From Madurella fahalii (lineage: Eukaryota; Ascomycota; Sordariomycetes; Sordariales): DNA of 64,000 nt. Of the stretch, positions 34,135 to 46,404 are shown one piece after another (within the stretch, counting starts at the first letter, position 1; each line of letters starts with the position of its first letter). The notes beneath the pieces were generated by a model, which was not told the DNA's origin, did no database searches, and saw nothing but the letters and a program-made list of their open reading frames with translations. The stretch spans positions 930,001 to 994,000 of the forward strand of contig CM056874.1 in assembly GCA_029876055.1 (NCBI GenBank), read 5' to 3'. The position numbers were made by a program, and so were the translations under genes.

Positions 34135-35683
34135 GATGACGTTTCCTGTGAAGCTGAAGAAGTGAATACCGTCCAAGCGGCTGTAGTGGGATTAAACAAT
34201 ATTATCAAACGGCAAGCCGTGTAAAAAAAGAGCGTTGGAAAAGAAGGTCGATCGAACCGGTCGGTCAGAGCCAGAAAAAGAAAAAGAGAGTGAAGCCTGT
34301 ACTCAAGAGGAGATCAGTAACAACTCACATATCAGACTTCGGGGGCAACCCTTGGGATTTATAGTGAGGACCATGGCGAAACCAATGGTGACAAGGACAT
34401 CAAAGCGACATGGCCGAGACGGGAAATCGGCAGAATGCGATCGTTGAACCCCCTCGGCGATCATACAAACGCTTGCGGTAGGAATCGACGCGGTATCGCA
34501 CGCGGCAGCATAAGGTTTGAGGTTTCGCATCGGCGTGCGTGCGGGCCCCCGCCGATGACAAAGTCTCGGCGCATAGTTCTGGCTGCCAAGTTGTCGCCGC
34601 TCTGCCGTGCTCGAGACACCAGGCCGACAGGGCGATCTTGGCGGTTGTTGATTGACGTGCCAAACTGGATTTACCCAGATCAAGTCGGCAATCCGCATCA
34701 TCCCAAACCGAGTTTCCAAGACGGATCCCAAACCACACGGACATTGCGCAAGGGGCAGGGCCGTTTTGTGGTCATGCCGCATGCGCCTAGACAGTCAGTC
34801 CGCCGAATCGGCTGGGATTTGCGGTCGACATGGTCGCGGTGAATGATGCGTTCCGATTGAGGGACTGCTGAGCCAAATGGCCCTGCAAGGGTCAAGAGCC
34901 AAGAGAGCAGGGGCAGGCGTGAACCCTTGCATGCAAGTAGTCGTGACGTGACCCTAAGGTAGGATGGGGGCCGCTGTTAAGCCTCATCCGGACCGGGATG
35001 GCCAAGCTTGGTGCTTATTGTGACTTCTCTCGTTCCTGCAACCTCCCGGCCTGCGGTCCCCACGACATCTCGTCCTTCCTCTCAACCACCCATTGCATTC
35101 CAGAAATGTTTCGCTGTCTTCTTTCTACACGAGGCTGGGGTGCGGCATCAGATGCGGAGCTTTGGCGAAGAAGGCATTCGAGGTTTCTCGGTCCGGCGGC
35201 GGCAAGCCTTGCTAATGGAACCTGACGACTCAGCCACGCAACCACATCTATCGAACCCGCCTTCATCAAGTGGGATACGTTATTAACATGGCGATACATA
35301 AGCCCGTTTGAGCTCGGGAACAGCAACAGTCCAGCGTATTCCCCCCCCAAGCAGAACGTAGTCCGGCAAAACGCCGACCGAGGAGGAGGGAAGTGCCCGG
35401 ACCCGGCTCTGAGCAACATATGTACATGGAAATAAGTAATGCATTCAAACGTAAGCAGTTCCCTTCGCGGCACCCCATGAACACGCTCGGATTGACCGGG
35501 CTACGTTGCCGGCGAGCATGTATGTGTCATGTCAGGCCTTCGTTGTCGTCACCGCCGCCGCGGTTAGGTTCAGCCCATCTATCGCGTCGTCTCTCGTTAA
35601 CAAAACTCCCAAGAATCCCAAATAACAAGCGCCTGCCAGTTCCAAAAATTACCGAGTATCAATAAACCTCACGAGAAGTGCAG
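34135..35683. other. Intergenic, no supportable gene
   Basis: About 1.5 kb of mixed sequence with only shadow frames. It should contain the promoter of the minus-strand secreted protein and the 3' UTR of the minus-strand glycosyltransferase. Confidence 0.35.
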
Positions 35684-37051
35684 TTACGCCGATTTTTTCT
35701 CCTGCTTCTTTGCCTGCTGACCAGCAACTTTCTGCCCGGACCCTTGTTCATTTTGCGTCTTCTCCTTCTCCCTCTCAGCTTCCTCCTTCTTCTTCTTTTC
35801 AGCCTCTTCCTTTTCCTTCTTTTTCCTCTCCTCGTTCTGCTTCTTCTTCTCTTCCTCGGCCTTCCGTTTCTCCTCGGCCTCTTTCTTCTCCCTCTCCTTC
35901 TCCTCGATGATCTTCTTCTGCTCGGCCTCGGACATGTGCGAGAATGCTTCGACGTCCTGGTCCCATTTATTCACACACTCGTCGTTCCAGTTGCACTTCT
36001 CAACCTCGCCGTATGCCGGATGGCTGTACCGGGGGTGCCTGCTGGGCCAGTTTGAGGCGTGGTAGTGGTGCTTGACAAGGGCGGCCCTAGCCTGGTGGGT
36101 GCCTGAATCTGAGTGGCCCTGCCCGGCGGCGAACGCCTCGACGGTGAGGACAAGCACCCGACTCACAACCTTGGACTCGGCCATGTCGTGGAATGTGTCC
36201 CAGTCGATCTTCTTCTCGTGATCCGGCTTCGCCAGGTTCATCTCGGCGATAATGGCTTCGGTGAAGGCCGAGGGCCCCGTGCCGCTGATGATTTGGTCGA
36301 AATCCAGCTGGACATCAGCGAGGGAAACCTTCTGCTCTTTGGCTACCCCGTTGAGCCAAGTCATGATCTGCTCAATCAGTCTCATCATGACGGGGAGCTG
36401 TGGCTTGCACATGAAGGTCCACTGGCAGAAAGAACGCGACTTGGGGCCGAGGATGGGGTGGTCTTTCCAATCGGGCTCGTCAATCTCGACGCCGATCACC
36501 ATGTCAATGTCCTTTTGGGTATACCGCTCCGGGATGAACTTGGACAGCGGCTTCAGGTCCTCGACGTCGATATCTGCGTACAGACCGCCCTCGGCGTACA
36601 TGATCAGGTAGCGCAGCAGATCGGCCTTGACGATGGCCGCCTTGACCTCACGGTAAAAGTTGACAATGTCGGGCCTGTTGAAGCCGTCTGGGCCATAGTG
36701 CCACTCTACATAGAGCATGTCATTGTCGTCGGTCAAGACCTCGTACCGGTACTCGGGGTTCTTCGAGACCCACGATCGCGCCGTGTTGAGATCGCGCTCT
36801 TCGAAGCGGAGTGGATTCACTTTCCACGTCTGCCAGATCTTCTTGGGGAATTCGCTCCGGACCTTGGACGGCGACAGCACGGGCCGGTGGGGCGACAGCT
36901 CTGCGCTGGTGGACTGGAAGAGATTGACGTTGACCACGAAAAGGAACAGGCAAACGGCGGCGATGTAGATGGGAAACGCCCGTCGGAATTGTGTCGGCAA
37001 GCGGTTCCCGAACCGGGCAGTCGTGGCCGGGGCACTGAGTTTGGAAACCAT
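35684..37051 (-). CDS. Och1-like GT32 mannosyltransferase with charged tail
   Basis: A single exon encodes 455 residues from ATG 37051; the frame is open further upstream only without ATG. It is a type II membrane protein: short cytosolic N-terminus, one anchor at residues 26-45 (FPIYIAAVCLFLFVVNVNLF), then a lumenal GT32 domain. PKKIWQTWKVNP at 69-80 and LLRYLIMYAEGGLYADIDVE with the DxD motif at 160-162 are the family's sugar-nucleotide and metal-binding parts. It should transfer mannose in the Golgi onto N-glycans or wall mannan. The last 80 or so residues are an unusual Lys/Glu-rich helix (EKEREKKEAEEKRKAEEEK) ending QQAKKQEKKSA. GT32 enzymes do not need such a tail. Which linkage it makes (Och1, Hoc1 or Sur1-type) cannot be told by eye; the KIWQTW motif fits Och1/Hoc1 best. 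Confidence 0.88.
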   Translation of the reverse strand: MVSKLSAPATTARFGNRLPTQFRRAFPIYIAAVCLFLFVVNVNLFQSTSAELSPHRPVLSPSKVRSEFPKKIWQTWKVNPLRFEERDLNTARSWVSKNPEYRYEVLTDDNDMLYVEWHYGPDGFNRPDIVNFYREVKAAIVKADLLRYLIMYAEGGLYADIDVEDLKPLSKFIPERYTQKDIDMVIGVEIDEPDWKDHPILGPKSRSFCQWTFMCKPQLPVMMRLIEQIMTWLNGVAKEQKVSLADVQLDFDQIISGTGPSAFTEAIIAEMNLAKPDHEKKIDWDTFHDMAESKVVSRVLVLTVEAFAAGQGHSDSGTHQARAALVKHHYHASNWPSRHPRYSHPAYGEVEKCNWNDECVNKWDQDVEAFSHMSEAEQKKIIEEKEREKKEAEEKRKAEEEKKKQNEERKKKEKEEAEKKKKEEAEREKEKTQNEQGSGQKVAGQQAKKQEKKSA

Positions 37052-38248
37052 GCCGGGCAGAAGACGCGCACGCGACTCGATTCGGAGAGTGATGTGCTGC
37101 CCCGAGGAGAAAGCGAGTGGTATGCAGTAGAGGGGAAGAAAACAAGGGACAGGCGGAGACAATAAACGAACGATGTTGCAGGGAAGAGGAGGGGAGAAAA
37201 TTAAAGTTACGGTCTGCGCTGGAACGGAACGGCGAGTTAGGAGGAGAGGATCCGAGCATCACGAACGGTCCCGAGGTCCTGGGGGCCTAGGGGCCCCTCC
37301 GAATCAGCGCTTTGCGACCCTTATCTCGTCACAGTGGGCGTGTGGGCTGCATGTTTGGGCCGGGAAACTCATCTTGGGAGGCAGGCATTTCGGTCCATCT
37401 AACGCCGCTCTCCCCACAGTGATCGCCCAGCCGCCTACCCGATCAGCTGGACAAAAAAAAAAAAAGAAGAAACTGTCCGGCTGGAGCAATGGCTCTGGGA
37501 TGACAGGGAGTGGCTTATTTTTTTCATGTGGCAATTGCTCATGCGAAACTAGTGTAGGCTAGGCGCAAATTTCGCAGGAACGATCCGAAGACCAATCGTG
37601 CACCGCGCCTCGGACGTACGAAAAGGGGTCGCTCCCCCCACATTTCAAGCCACCAAAGAACAGGCCATAACTCCGTCAACGCGACGGGGTGTTTGAAGCG
37701 TTCGTCTCGCGTCACTAGCCAGTGAGCATCTGAGTTGCAGCATTCGCAGCTATGACCCACTCCGAAGTCCTTTCCGCCGCCGGAGAAACCCGCCCGGCAC
37801 TCCTGCTAGTTCCCCTGTTTCTGATGCTTCCAGTGTGTGCAAGGGAGGTCTGGCAAGCTGTGAATCGCCCAACCCCCGGGGCGGGAAGGTGGCTTGCGTT
37901 CGGGGCTCACCCATGCCCGTGTTTGTTGATCTGTGATTCAGACGTCGGCAAATCCAGCGCATCCGTCCGTGGCACAGATCAGCAGTGGCTCTCCATACCA
38001 TTTTTGCCCCTCCGGTCCAAGTGACAAAACAACCATTTTTTTTTTAATTTTTTTTTATTTATTTTTTCCCCTTTTGTGCTTCAAAAAATCTCGTTTCCAT
38101 GCGCCATTCGCTCTTGCTTAACTGGATCTTTCCCTCATCTAGCAGGGAGCAAGAGAAGCAACCTGCACCCCCGCTCACCTAGCGCCCCGCTAGCCCCCGG
38201 CACTAAGGTACCATCTCTTTCGCTGGGTTAAGACCGTCCACGCCTAGC
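37052..38248. other. Divergent intergenic region
   Basis: This lies between the minus-strand GT32 gene and the plus-strand acyltransferase, so it should hold both promoters. Homopolymer runs occur at 37444-37457 (A) and 38037-38068 (T-rich). No gene supported. Confidence 0.4.
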
Positions 38249-39778
38249 ATGCATCCGCAGCAGCGCGAAGAAGGCAATCAGGACGACACGGCAAAAACTG
38301 CGGATCAGGACGGTCTTGAAGGGAGCGGCATCATCGAGAGAATCTCGTCATTACCCATGAGGTCGGCAACATTTCGCTGGCTGCGGCACCTGCTCTGGCC
38401 CAAGAGCACCAGCTCTGATGGCCCTCGGCAGTTGCGGCCAACTGCTTACCTCGACGGCCTAAGAGGATTCGCGGCTTTCCTGGTGTATATCCACCACCAG
38501 ACGCTATGGTCCCACAGTTTGCGAGACGATGCCATCTTCGAGAGTGCGTTTGGTCTCAAGGGGGAGTTCCATTTTGCTACGTTTCCCATTGTCCGGAACT
38601 TCTTCACGGGTGGTCACATTGCCGTTGCAGTCTTCTACGTTATCTCGGGCTACGTGCTTTCGGTCAAGCCGCTCTCCCTCATTCACGATGGGGAGCATCT
38701 CAAGCTGTTTGACAACATGGCATCCGCCTTTTTCCGCAGATGGTTCCGGCTGTACATCCCCCTCATGGTGACGACCCTCGTCTTCGTCACCTCGTGGCAT
38801 GTCTTTGGCTACTGGACCGCTGTGTGTGAAGCCAAGGTGACGCTCGGCGAGGAGCTCTGGAATTGGTACGTCGAGTTCAAGAACTTTAGCTTTCTGTTCA
38901 AGGACGGCTGGCTCTGGGTTTCGTACAACCCTCATCTGTGGTCGATCCCGCTAGAGATGCGAGGCTCCATCGTCACGTTCACGGCGTGTATAGCGCTGTC
39001 GCGGGCGACAACTAAAGCGCGCCTCTTGTGCCAGCTCGCCCTCATTTGGTACTTCCTCTGCGTCGTCGACGGGTACTACTGCGCCATGTTCATCGCCGGC
39101 ATGCTGCAATGCGACCTTGACCTCCTGGCAAGGAAGGACGGCTACTTCCCACGGTTCTTGCGCCGCCTGGAGCCCTACAAGACCATCATCTACTACCACA
39201 TGTTCATCATCGGCATGTACCTTGCCGGCGTCCCCTCGTCCAACAAAGACATGGACGAGCTGCGGGCGAGTCCCGGATGGTCCTGGCTGTCGTACCTCAA
39301 ACCGCAGGCCGTCTTCGACTACAAGTGGTTCTACCTCTTTTGGGCGGGCAACATGATCGTGGCCTGCATCCCGCGCATCGGCTGGCTCCGGAGGTTCTTT
39401 GACTCGCACTTCTGCCAGTTCCTCGGCCGCATCTCGTTTGCGCTCTACCTAGTCCATGGGCCGATCCTCTACTCCATCGGCGACCGGTTGTACGCGGCCG
39501 CCGGCTGGGCCCGAGCGCTCGGCGACGGCGAGGACAAACTCGTCGGCTGGCACAACATCTTCCCGCTGCCCATGAACAGGCCCATGGGTCTCGAGCTCGC
39601 CCTCTGGATTCCAAATATCATATTGCTGCCGCTCACGCTGTGGGTGGCGGACTTCGTCACGCGGATGGTCGACGAGCCGGCTGTTAAATTTTCGGCGTGG
39701 TTGTACAAGCGGATCCAGGGCGGCGCGGAGCACGAGCAGAGGCCTGTTGAGCTAGCGCCGCTGATGAGGTTGGCCTAA
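38249..39778 (+). CDS. Acyltransferase-3 family membrane protein
   Basis: A single exon of 509 residues starting MHPQQREEGNQDD. The acyltransferase-3 (acyltransf_3) signature begins at about residue 66 with AYLDGLRGFAAFLVYIHHQ, whose His pair is typical of the family, followed by FFTGGHIAVAVFYVISGYVL and FFRRWFRLYIPLMVTTLV. Several further membrane segments follow, for example FLGRISFALYLVHGPILYSI, where the His of VHGP is also conserved in the family, and ALWIPNIILLPLTLWVADFV. These integral-membrane enzymes move acyl groups, often acetyl, onto sugars, lipids or secondary metabolites. The substrate cannot be inferred here. The enzyme could decorate wall or surface polysaccharide, which would fit with the adjacent GT32 gene, but that link is speculative. 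Confidence 0.85.
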   Translation: MHPQQREEGNQDDTAKTADQDGLEGSGIIERISSLPMRSATFRWLRHLLWPKSTSSDGPRQLRPTAYLDGLRGFAAFLVYIHHQTLWSHSLRDDAIFESAFGLKGEFHFATFPIVRNFFTGGHIAVAVFYVISGYVLSVKPLSLIHDGEHLKLFDNMASAFFRRWFRLYIPLMVTTLVFVTSWHVFGYWTAVCEAKVTLGEELWNWYVEFKNFSFLFKDGWLWVSYNPHLWSIPLEMRGSIVTFTACIALSRATTKARLLCQLALIWYFLCVVDGYYCAMFIAGMLQCDLDLLARKDGYFPRFLRRLEPYKTIIYYHMFIIGMYLAGVPSSNKDMDELRASPGWSWLSYLKPQAVFDYKWFYLFWAGNMIVACIPRIGWLRRFFDSHFCQFLGRISFALYLVHGPILYSIGDRLYAAAGWARALGDGEDKLVGWHNIFPLPMNRPMGLELALWIPNIILLPLTLWVADFVTRMVDEPAVKFSAWLYKRIQGGAEHEQRPVELAPLMRLA

Positions 39779-42700
39779 GAGTGGGGAAGGGCCCCGTGGG
39801 ATGTAATGAGTCAATGCCTGTTTCCTGTACGTGCGCTTTACTATGTATCTCTTAGTTTGTTTGGGAAGGCATGGACATCGCGGTTGGTATTCTATTAGAG
39901 GTGTGCATATTAAAAGCTTGGGTGGGAATGGCCGGGCGTATCCAGGCGGCGTTTCGATGGGATTGCAGTGGCACTTGCCAAGTCGAGCTAAGAATGCATC
40001 CTGCTCGTGTAGTGCTCTACGAGACGGTCATTATGACGATCGATGAGAGTTTTAACCCATCACAAGCCAAATTAGGCAATTACTAAAGATGGCCGCTAAT
40101 TCAAGCATTACAATAACACGCACCTGACTTCATGCGCCGCTCAGGGCATGTGGCGTTCGTTGATTTAAAATCCCTAAGTCTCGTCCCATCGCTGATGTCT
40201 TGAAATAGCATCTGCTGTACTCTGCACAGTAATCTGGTGTATGTGTGTAGTGTAAGCGCGGTAGATGTGGGACGGTGACGTTCAGGCTTCCCCGGACCCC
40301 GAAATCCGGATATATTACGCTCGGCACGGTTTAACCATGGATTTCCCAGGCCTTTTCCCCCTCCCTGCGTCTTTCAGGGGCCGCGTCCGTCGGAAATCAC
40401 AAGTTCACGAAGGAGACCGAGGCACACTTCGCGCAACATTAGCCAAGTGACGTGAGAGGTGTTGTGCCCCCACAACCGCTTGTTAGCGCTAAGATGGACA
40501 CGGTAAGAACCTCCGTGCTGGGCTTGTGGGGAATATGGAAACACCCTTGCCATGGGTGGGCCGCGCCGGCAAGTTGCCCGGGGCCAATACCGGTCTGACT
40601 GTCGGGTTGGGGATAACTTAGAGTGGAGGTGCGTTAGTGGAGCAGATGCCAGGGACGGGCCATCAACGGCTTTTCAGGTACACAGTCTGGCGTTGCAAGT
40701 TCTCGGTTTCTTAACCGCGTTCATTTGAGGGAAGGAGGCCCTTAGCTGCAAATCCCCCATCTCTTCCAAGTTTTCCATGCTGCTCCCTGGTCACCCTTCA
40801 GTTCCGAGTTGCAGAGAGAGACGCAGGCATGTGAAAGCTCGCGCGCCGCACACCGCACATTGACGATGCGATGCGTCCAATGCGGGTTAGTGTGCACAGT
40901 GCAATGCAACGCAACACCCGAGGTCCCGTACATACACTATTTATCTGCTGCATGTCTTATCTTGTTGGGATCGCGCTGCCGGTATGAGGCGCTCAGGGCG
41001 ATGGAGCGCACAGCAGGAACCAGACGCTTCTGGTTGCATGGTCGTCGCCACTGGTGTGATGCCAGATGAGCTTGAATTTAGTTTCAGCATCGGGCGGGGC
41101 ATGGCAACGCCGGTAGCGGGATCCTTAACGTTACCCATGGGGCGGAGGGGAAAGTTTAGGCCTGAACAAAGGAGGGTGGATAGGAGAAAAAGAAATTGGT
41201 CAATGCCTTGACCAGCAATCGCAAAACACGCGAGTCTCGACCCCGAGTTTCTGTACTAGCAAACAGGAGTACCTGCCCATGCCGTGAATCCTCCTCGGCC
41301 GTTGATGCCTAAGAAATAAATTATCGCCGAATGCGAGCAGTAATCCGGACCGGACCCCCTACTGCCCCTGTGTTAGATGTGCGCATTGCGTTAGCCTCCC
41401 GCCGAGCTACCTGGATGCATCCATTGATTATAATGACGGGAAGATCTTTTTCCTGCCTGTAGGACAGCGGGTACGCTCCTGGAATGCGAGGGCCAAACAT
41501 TTGAGCTCTGTCAGGGTCGCAATTACCTGCAAGGCGGGCCCATATTCCGGATTCAGGGATCTGGCATGAGGTTACCGCTTTCCATTCTAGTTCATCCGCA
41601 ACGGAGTGATAGCTGCCCTTCTGGGACTTGGGAAAGCAAGCGTCTTCCGACTGCAGAAACCCCTCTCCGGGCTGATTACAACTGGGCTTGACGAAACAAC
41701 AAAAATAATACAAGACAGAGAAAGGTTAAAAGATGGCAAACGAATTTCCTGCCCAGTAATCTACTTACTAAGCAGGCTCCTACCTAGATTCCCAAGATAC
41801 AGGTTCTATGCAGGTGGCAGGGAAAGACGATATCTACTATCAAGGGCGCTTTTACACAAGACAGAAAATAGACGATGCCTTCTGACAGGCCAGGTAAGCC
41901 TCGGCCATCCCGAGCAATAAACAAAATGAAACCATGAAGCAGGTGCTACACCACGCAGGGAAGCGGTAGAACCCGACATTTAGCGCTAAATGACAACGTT
42001 TCTGGCCGACTCAGCTTTGCTCCCTCGAGTAGAGCGCGTGATTAAACATAATGAACTTAGTGTGCCAAAAAAAAATAAAATAAAATAAAATAAAATAAAA
42101 TAAAATAAAATAAAATAAAATAAAATAAAATAAAATAAAATAAAATAAAATAAAATAAAATAAAAAATAAAGAAAATAAAGATTTTTTTTTTCTCTAATC
42201 TTGAAGGCCAGGTGATTAGTAGCGGACGCGACCTCAAGAGTAAAGCAAGCACCAAAGGAGGAAACAAAGGACAGGAATTCAGAATTGCTTCCGCAGATAC
42301 CTACCTTATCTATCCATCATACCTGCGAGTCGTTCCAGGTGGAATCGAGTAGGGTACCCAGGAAGTGCAACGCAGCTAGTTCGCCTCCGTTTGTTGGAAC
42401 TCACGTTCCTGTGTTAATGGTACACTTCATGGCAATACGTCTGGTGCTTGCGAAATAAATTGAACTTTGTAGTTCGAGTGGGTGTCGGTGTTGATTCGGA
42501 ACGGAGCGTTGCTCGCCTCCTCGGTTTGTCAACTACCCTGGAGACGTAGTCGGCTGCGAACAGTCACACCGAAAGGGAATGAATTTTGAGTACTACTTTT
42601 TCAGAACACGTTGAAATAAGGCATGATTACATCACTAGTAAAGGTTGAAGGTGAAGATGCAGCGTTGTTTAACCACGTGCTCTGCGACTCTTCATTTCAA

Positions 42701-43000
42701 GACGCGTTACTCCCTGGCTGGTAGAGTTGGTCGAGAGCGAGTGAAGGAGACAGCGCATCACATGGTGAAGAGAAAGGAACGTTTCCATAAACAGAGGCAC
42801 TGTCAGATAACGGGAAAAGCAAAACCCAAGCAAAAGGCGGAGGCAGGTGCGGTCCGTGTCTGTGACTGCCTTACGCTGCGACAGGCACGTTGTTCCTGCG
42901 AGATGCTCTCGAGCACAGTTCTATGCTTCACTTGAGCGCTTTGCCTTCCCCAACTTCGTTATCCAACTTAAATACAGCTTACCTTTCACCACAATAAAGG
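39779..43000. other. Long gene-poor stretch
   Basis: About 3.2 kb without a supportable gene. Besides the pentanucleotide microsatellite at 42076-42165 it has only short frames without ATG or family resemblance. The last 150 bases are the leader of the zinc-knuckle gene. Confidence 0.35.
42076..42165 (+). repeat. (TAAAA)18 microsatellite
   Basis: Eighteen perfect TAAAA units in a row, flanked by further A/T-rich sequence (to about 42190). Such pentanucleotide arrays vary in copy number between strains. Confidence 0.95.
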
Positions 43001-45139
43001 ATGGCGGGCCGACTTTCCACAAACCTCAACCTCTCCGATAGGATCATCTTCGTCCCAGACACGTGCGATCCAGCGCAGTTCGCACGCGCCAGGTTTCCGC
43101 GACCCGGGCGACCACAGTTGCTGGAGATCAACCGCGCCAAGTTCTCGACAGCCATCAATACCGACTTTCTCGTTCTGGGTAAAGCCGTTAACCCCAGTCA
43201 GGTCCCGGGGCCTGGCGATCCCAACTCTGGCCAAAGCTCCAGTCAACAAGCCATGCCAGCGTACGCGGCTCAGACCGACAAGACAACAAACTCTACCGCT
43301 GAAATGGCTGGTAGCGCGACAGCAGGCACGGCGATGAAGCGCCAAACGAATACCCGGAATGTGTCAGGTGGCGATAGCCTCGTTAACTCGCGTTCCGTAC
43401 CCAAGGCTGATGAAATGCTAGAAACTAAGCTCTCCGGTGAGCCGGCTGGCAAGACTGCCAGCAACTTGGCGGACAAGCTCGCAGAGAAACCCTCCGGGGA
43501 GTCTACCATCAAGTCGGCGAAGAAGCCTGTCGCTCATACCAATACCAACTCAACCCGTTGCGCAAAACCTGCCCCCGCGGTCACCCAGAACATGCAGAAG
43601 ACGACGCAATCGCTCACCGCCACCAAAAACCATGATAAGAAGATGGCTTCCGTTACCAAGGCGAAGGACACGGCGACGGAGGCTGTGGAAAGGGGCACCA
43701 ACGGTAATGCCTACTGTCAGCACGATTGGAGAAAGCTGTTTCTGGTCATGGCATATTACCCGGACGTATTGGAGGACATGATGAAAGTCCCTGCCTTTAA
43801 GAAGATGGTTACCGAATCCGGAGGGAAGATTCCTAGGGATCACGAGATGAAGATCAAGACAGATGATCCTGATGTCCTGCACAGTGTGATGGATCTCCCT
43901 TCTTTCAAGAAATTGGCGGACGAATCGAGGCTATCTTGGTCATACGAAAACCCACTCAAGGGCCCTGTCTGTGCAAACCCGCTTTGCAGGAAGCCTGGGC
44001 ATACCATTGCCATCTGCCCCGGCCCAGTGCACGCCGAGTTCGGATGGATGCTTGGCTGCTTCTTCTGCAATCAATACGATCACTATGCCGACGATTGGTA
44101 CGTTGTCTCTCAATTCTAATCTCTTAGACGATTGAGGGGTAAATGGACTAAACCACTCCTTCATAGCCCCATGATGGAAACGGTCACGGTTCCCGCTCTG
44201 ATAACTCACCTCATCACTAACCGTGCCGGCCTCCCACCCTTCTGTACGCAAATCGATTGGGTTGCTCTCGCCATCGACAACTGGAACCTCGTGGACATGA
44301 CGTCTCTCCCTCTTACCCGAGAATTCGTCAAAACCAGCTATGTGCCCAACAAGATGTGGAACAACGATTGGGTCGGTGGCCGTTCGCCCATCACCGACCC
44401 TCTCCTTGTGGGCACAGACCTACGCAAGCTCAAAATGCTTGCAAAGGGTGTCGGCAACGGCGACAGCCGCGGCCGGCTGATGGAGGCGGCTTATGTGTCC
44501 TGTGTCTGCTTTTGCGCCAGCCACCAGTCGGCCGTGCAGAAGAACCCTGCACTGAAGCATTACGCCGCGACTGTCCCGCATTCCCCCCAACATACGGAAG
44601 AGAAGAAAGAGGCAGTCGAGTCCGAGATGGAAAGGACTCTGAGGGAGTTTGAGGAACTGAAGAAGAGGAAGCCGCAACCCAAGACGGCGAACAAAGTGCG
44701 CATGGGTCGCAGGGCCATGAAGAAGGCAGCTGAGGCTGCCCAGGCGCAGGGAAAGCTGGAGGAAGAGAAGGCTATTATGCTACTGAGAGAAAAGGCTCTG
44801 GAGAGGTGGAAGAAACTGGGCCCCCTGGAGAGACAGGAAATGATCAAGATAATTACCGACGACTTGAAGAGGGCGGGTATCCCGGAGGAGGATCTGGATG
44901 CTCCGGATGCACAGGAGAAGATAAAGGCACTACTTATGGAGGAGATGAGGATGGAGGAAAAGATAAAGGAGGAGTTCAATAAGACGCTCAACAAGGAGCC
45001 CAAGGAGGAAGAGACGGAGAAGGCGGCGGACGTGGATGACGAAGAGGATGAGCTCCCCATTTCGGAACGTCTTCTCAACCTCGCTGATTCCTTTGGCGAG
45101 TTTGTGGACCGCTTGCGCAGGATCATTTCGATGCCCTAG
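43001..45139 (+). CDS. Zinc-knuckle (CCHC) protein of unknown function
   Basis: Two exons, 43001-44097 and 44167-45139, encode 689 residues. The N-terminal 230 residues are low-complexity and rich in Ser, Thr, Lys and Ala. A folded region follows (DWRKLFLVMAYYPDVLEDMM). At 324-339 lies CANPLCRKPGHTIAIC, a C-x4-C-x4-H-x4-C variant. At 353-366 lies CFFCNQYDHYADDC, a perfect C-x2-C-x4-H-x4-C zinc knuckle whose last Cys is made only by splicing (TG joined to C). That strongly supports the GTACGT-CATAG intron, 44098-44166. The C-terminal 200 residues are a charged coiled coil ending in an acidic run (DVDDEEDELP). Zinc knuckles usually bind RNA or single-stranded DNA. No retroelement protease, reverse transcriptase or LTR adjoins it, so I regard it as a host gene; a domesticated gag is possible. 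Confidence 0.78.
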
Positions 45140-46404
45140 ACGCATTGGATGAAGTTATTTGACGAAGTTAGAGCACTCTTCATATGGAGATAGGTACCTT
45201 GGCCATTGGCCATCAACAAACCACGTCCTTTGTCCTTCAACGCGGCCCCTCAAACTGTGTGGGAGTCCGTCTTTCTTGAGGCCCATCTACATAGGCGATG
45301 CGGGAATATGGCCGCGGCGCTCAGTGGGTAATTGTCGTCAATTCGCGCACCAAATTATCTTCGTTTCAGAAGCGTGCTCCACCGAGATGCGGATTGTTGA
45401 TTGTATAATCCCGAGGCCAGGAATCCAAGGGGCTTCAGGCTATCATGCGCAATAAAACCTTAGCATTCTCGTCAAACTCGGGTATTGTACTGAATCCACA
45501 CTGACCGTATCTTGCTCGGTTCATCCGACAAATCGACGGAGCGGAACATAGTTTGAGCGCCCAGAAACAAACGCAGCTACTCCAAATCCTTATCCCAACG
45601 ACATAGACTGGCCCTTCGGCAACCGGGCATTATCATGGGGCCAGACCCTTGCATGCCAGGAGGCCTCCATGTAACTTCTAGAGAATTTTGTAGAAAATCG
45701 CCCCACAGAGAATAGCCTGAAGTGAGCCGCCCCTTCCGTTGAATCACAAAAGGCCTATGTTTTACGCAAAAAGTTGCCCTCAGTAATTTCCATATCTGTG
45801 TGTGGCCCTGAGTTACCCTGCTCTGGGGTACATGAAGAGGACCCGGATTTCGCCGCGTGGGAGGCTGACAGCTGCTTCTGGGAGTATCAAGGATGACCCT
45901 CATCTCCCTTCTGGTGCATTGAGAGAGACTAGGCCATCATGGTCGTGGTTGGAGGGCTCTCCGTTTGTACGTTAGATCCGGTACTGTCTGACTGTCATTT
46001 CCACTTGGAAAAAAGAATCAAGCTGTTTTTCCTGCAGCGTATTACTCTTCTAGTCCGGCTTCCAACTCGTAAATCTCTGAGGCGTGAAAGATAGGTGGAA
46101 CCATAGGTGACAAGGTGTAATTATGTGACGGGAGAGTTGGAGAGGTCGTCAAGTTGGGCCCCACAGTGGCTTTGCTGTCACGGTCTTCGGACCAATAATG
46201 GTCGCGGTTGCGGGTCCCTCCTTGGCCTGTGCGCTGTGACATGATTGGTGTTGGAAGCGCAATGCGTGGCGAAGCCACAGCTAACTAGCCACAAATCGCC
46301 CGGGCAACACTGCCATTGCAAACTACCACGTCCTTTGAGCTGTTGGTACCAGACCGAAGCTCGATCCCCAATTTCCATGTTTCACAACCATTATCCCCTC
46401 CAAG
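45140..46404. other. Intergenic
   Basis: No supportable gene. The first part is the 3' UTR of the zinc-knuckle gene, the end is the leader of the kinase-like gene. Confidence 0.35.

Noticed and set aside
36113..37165. 350-codon plus-strand frame opposite the GT32 gene
   Set aside because: It is the exact antisense of a recognised glycosyltransferase and shows no domain or start context of its own.
42076..42165. CRISPR-like array
   Set aside because: It is a perfect pentanucleotide microsatellite with no spacers, and the organism is eukaryotic.
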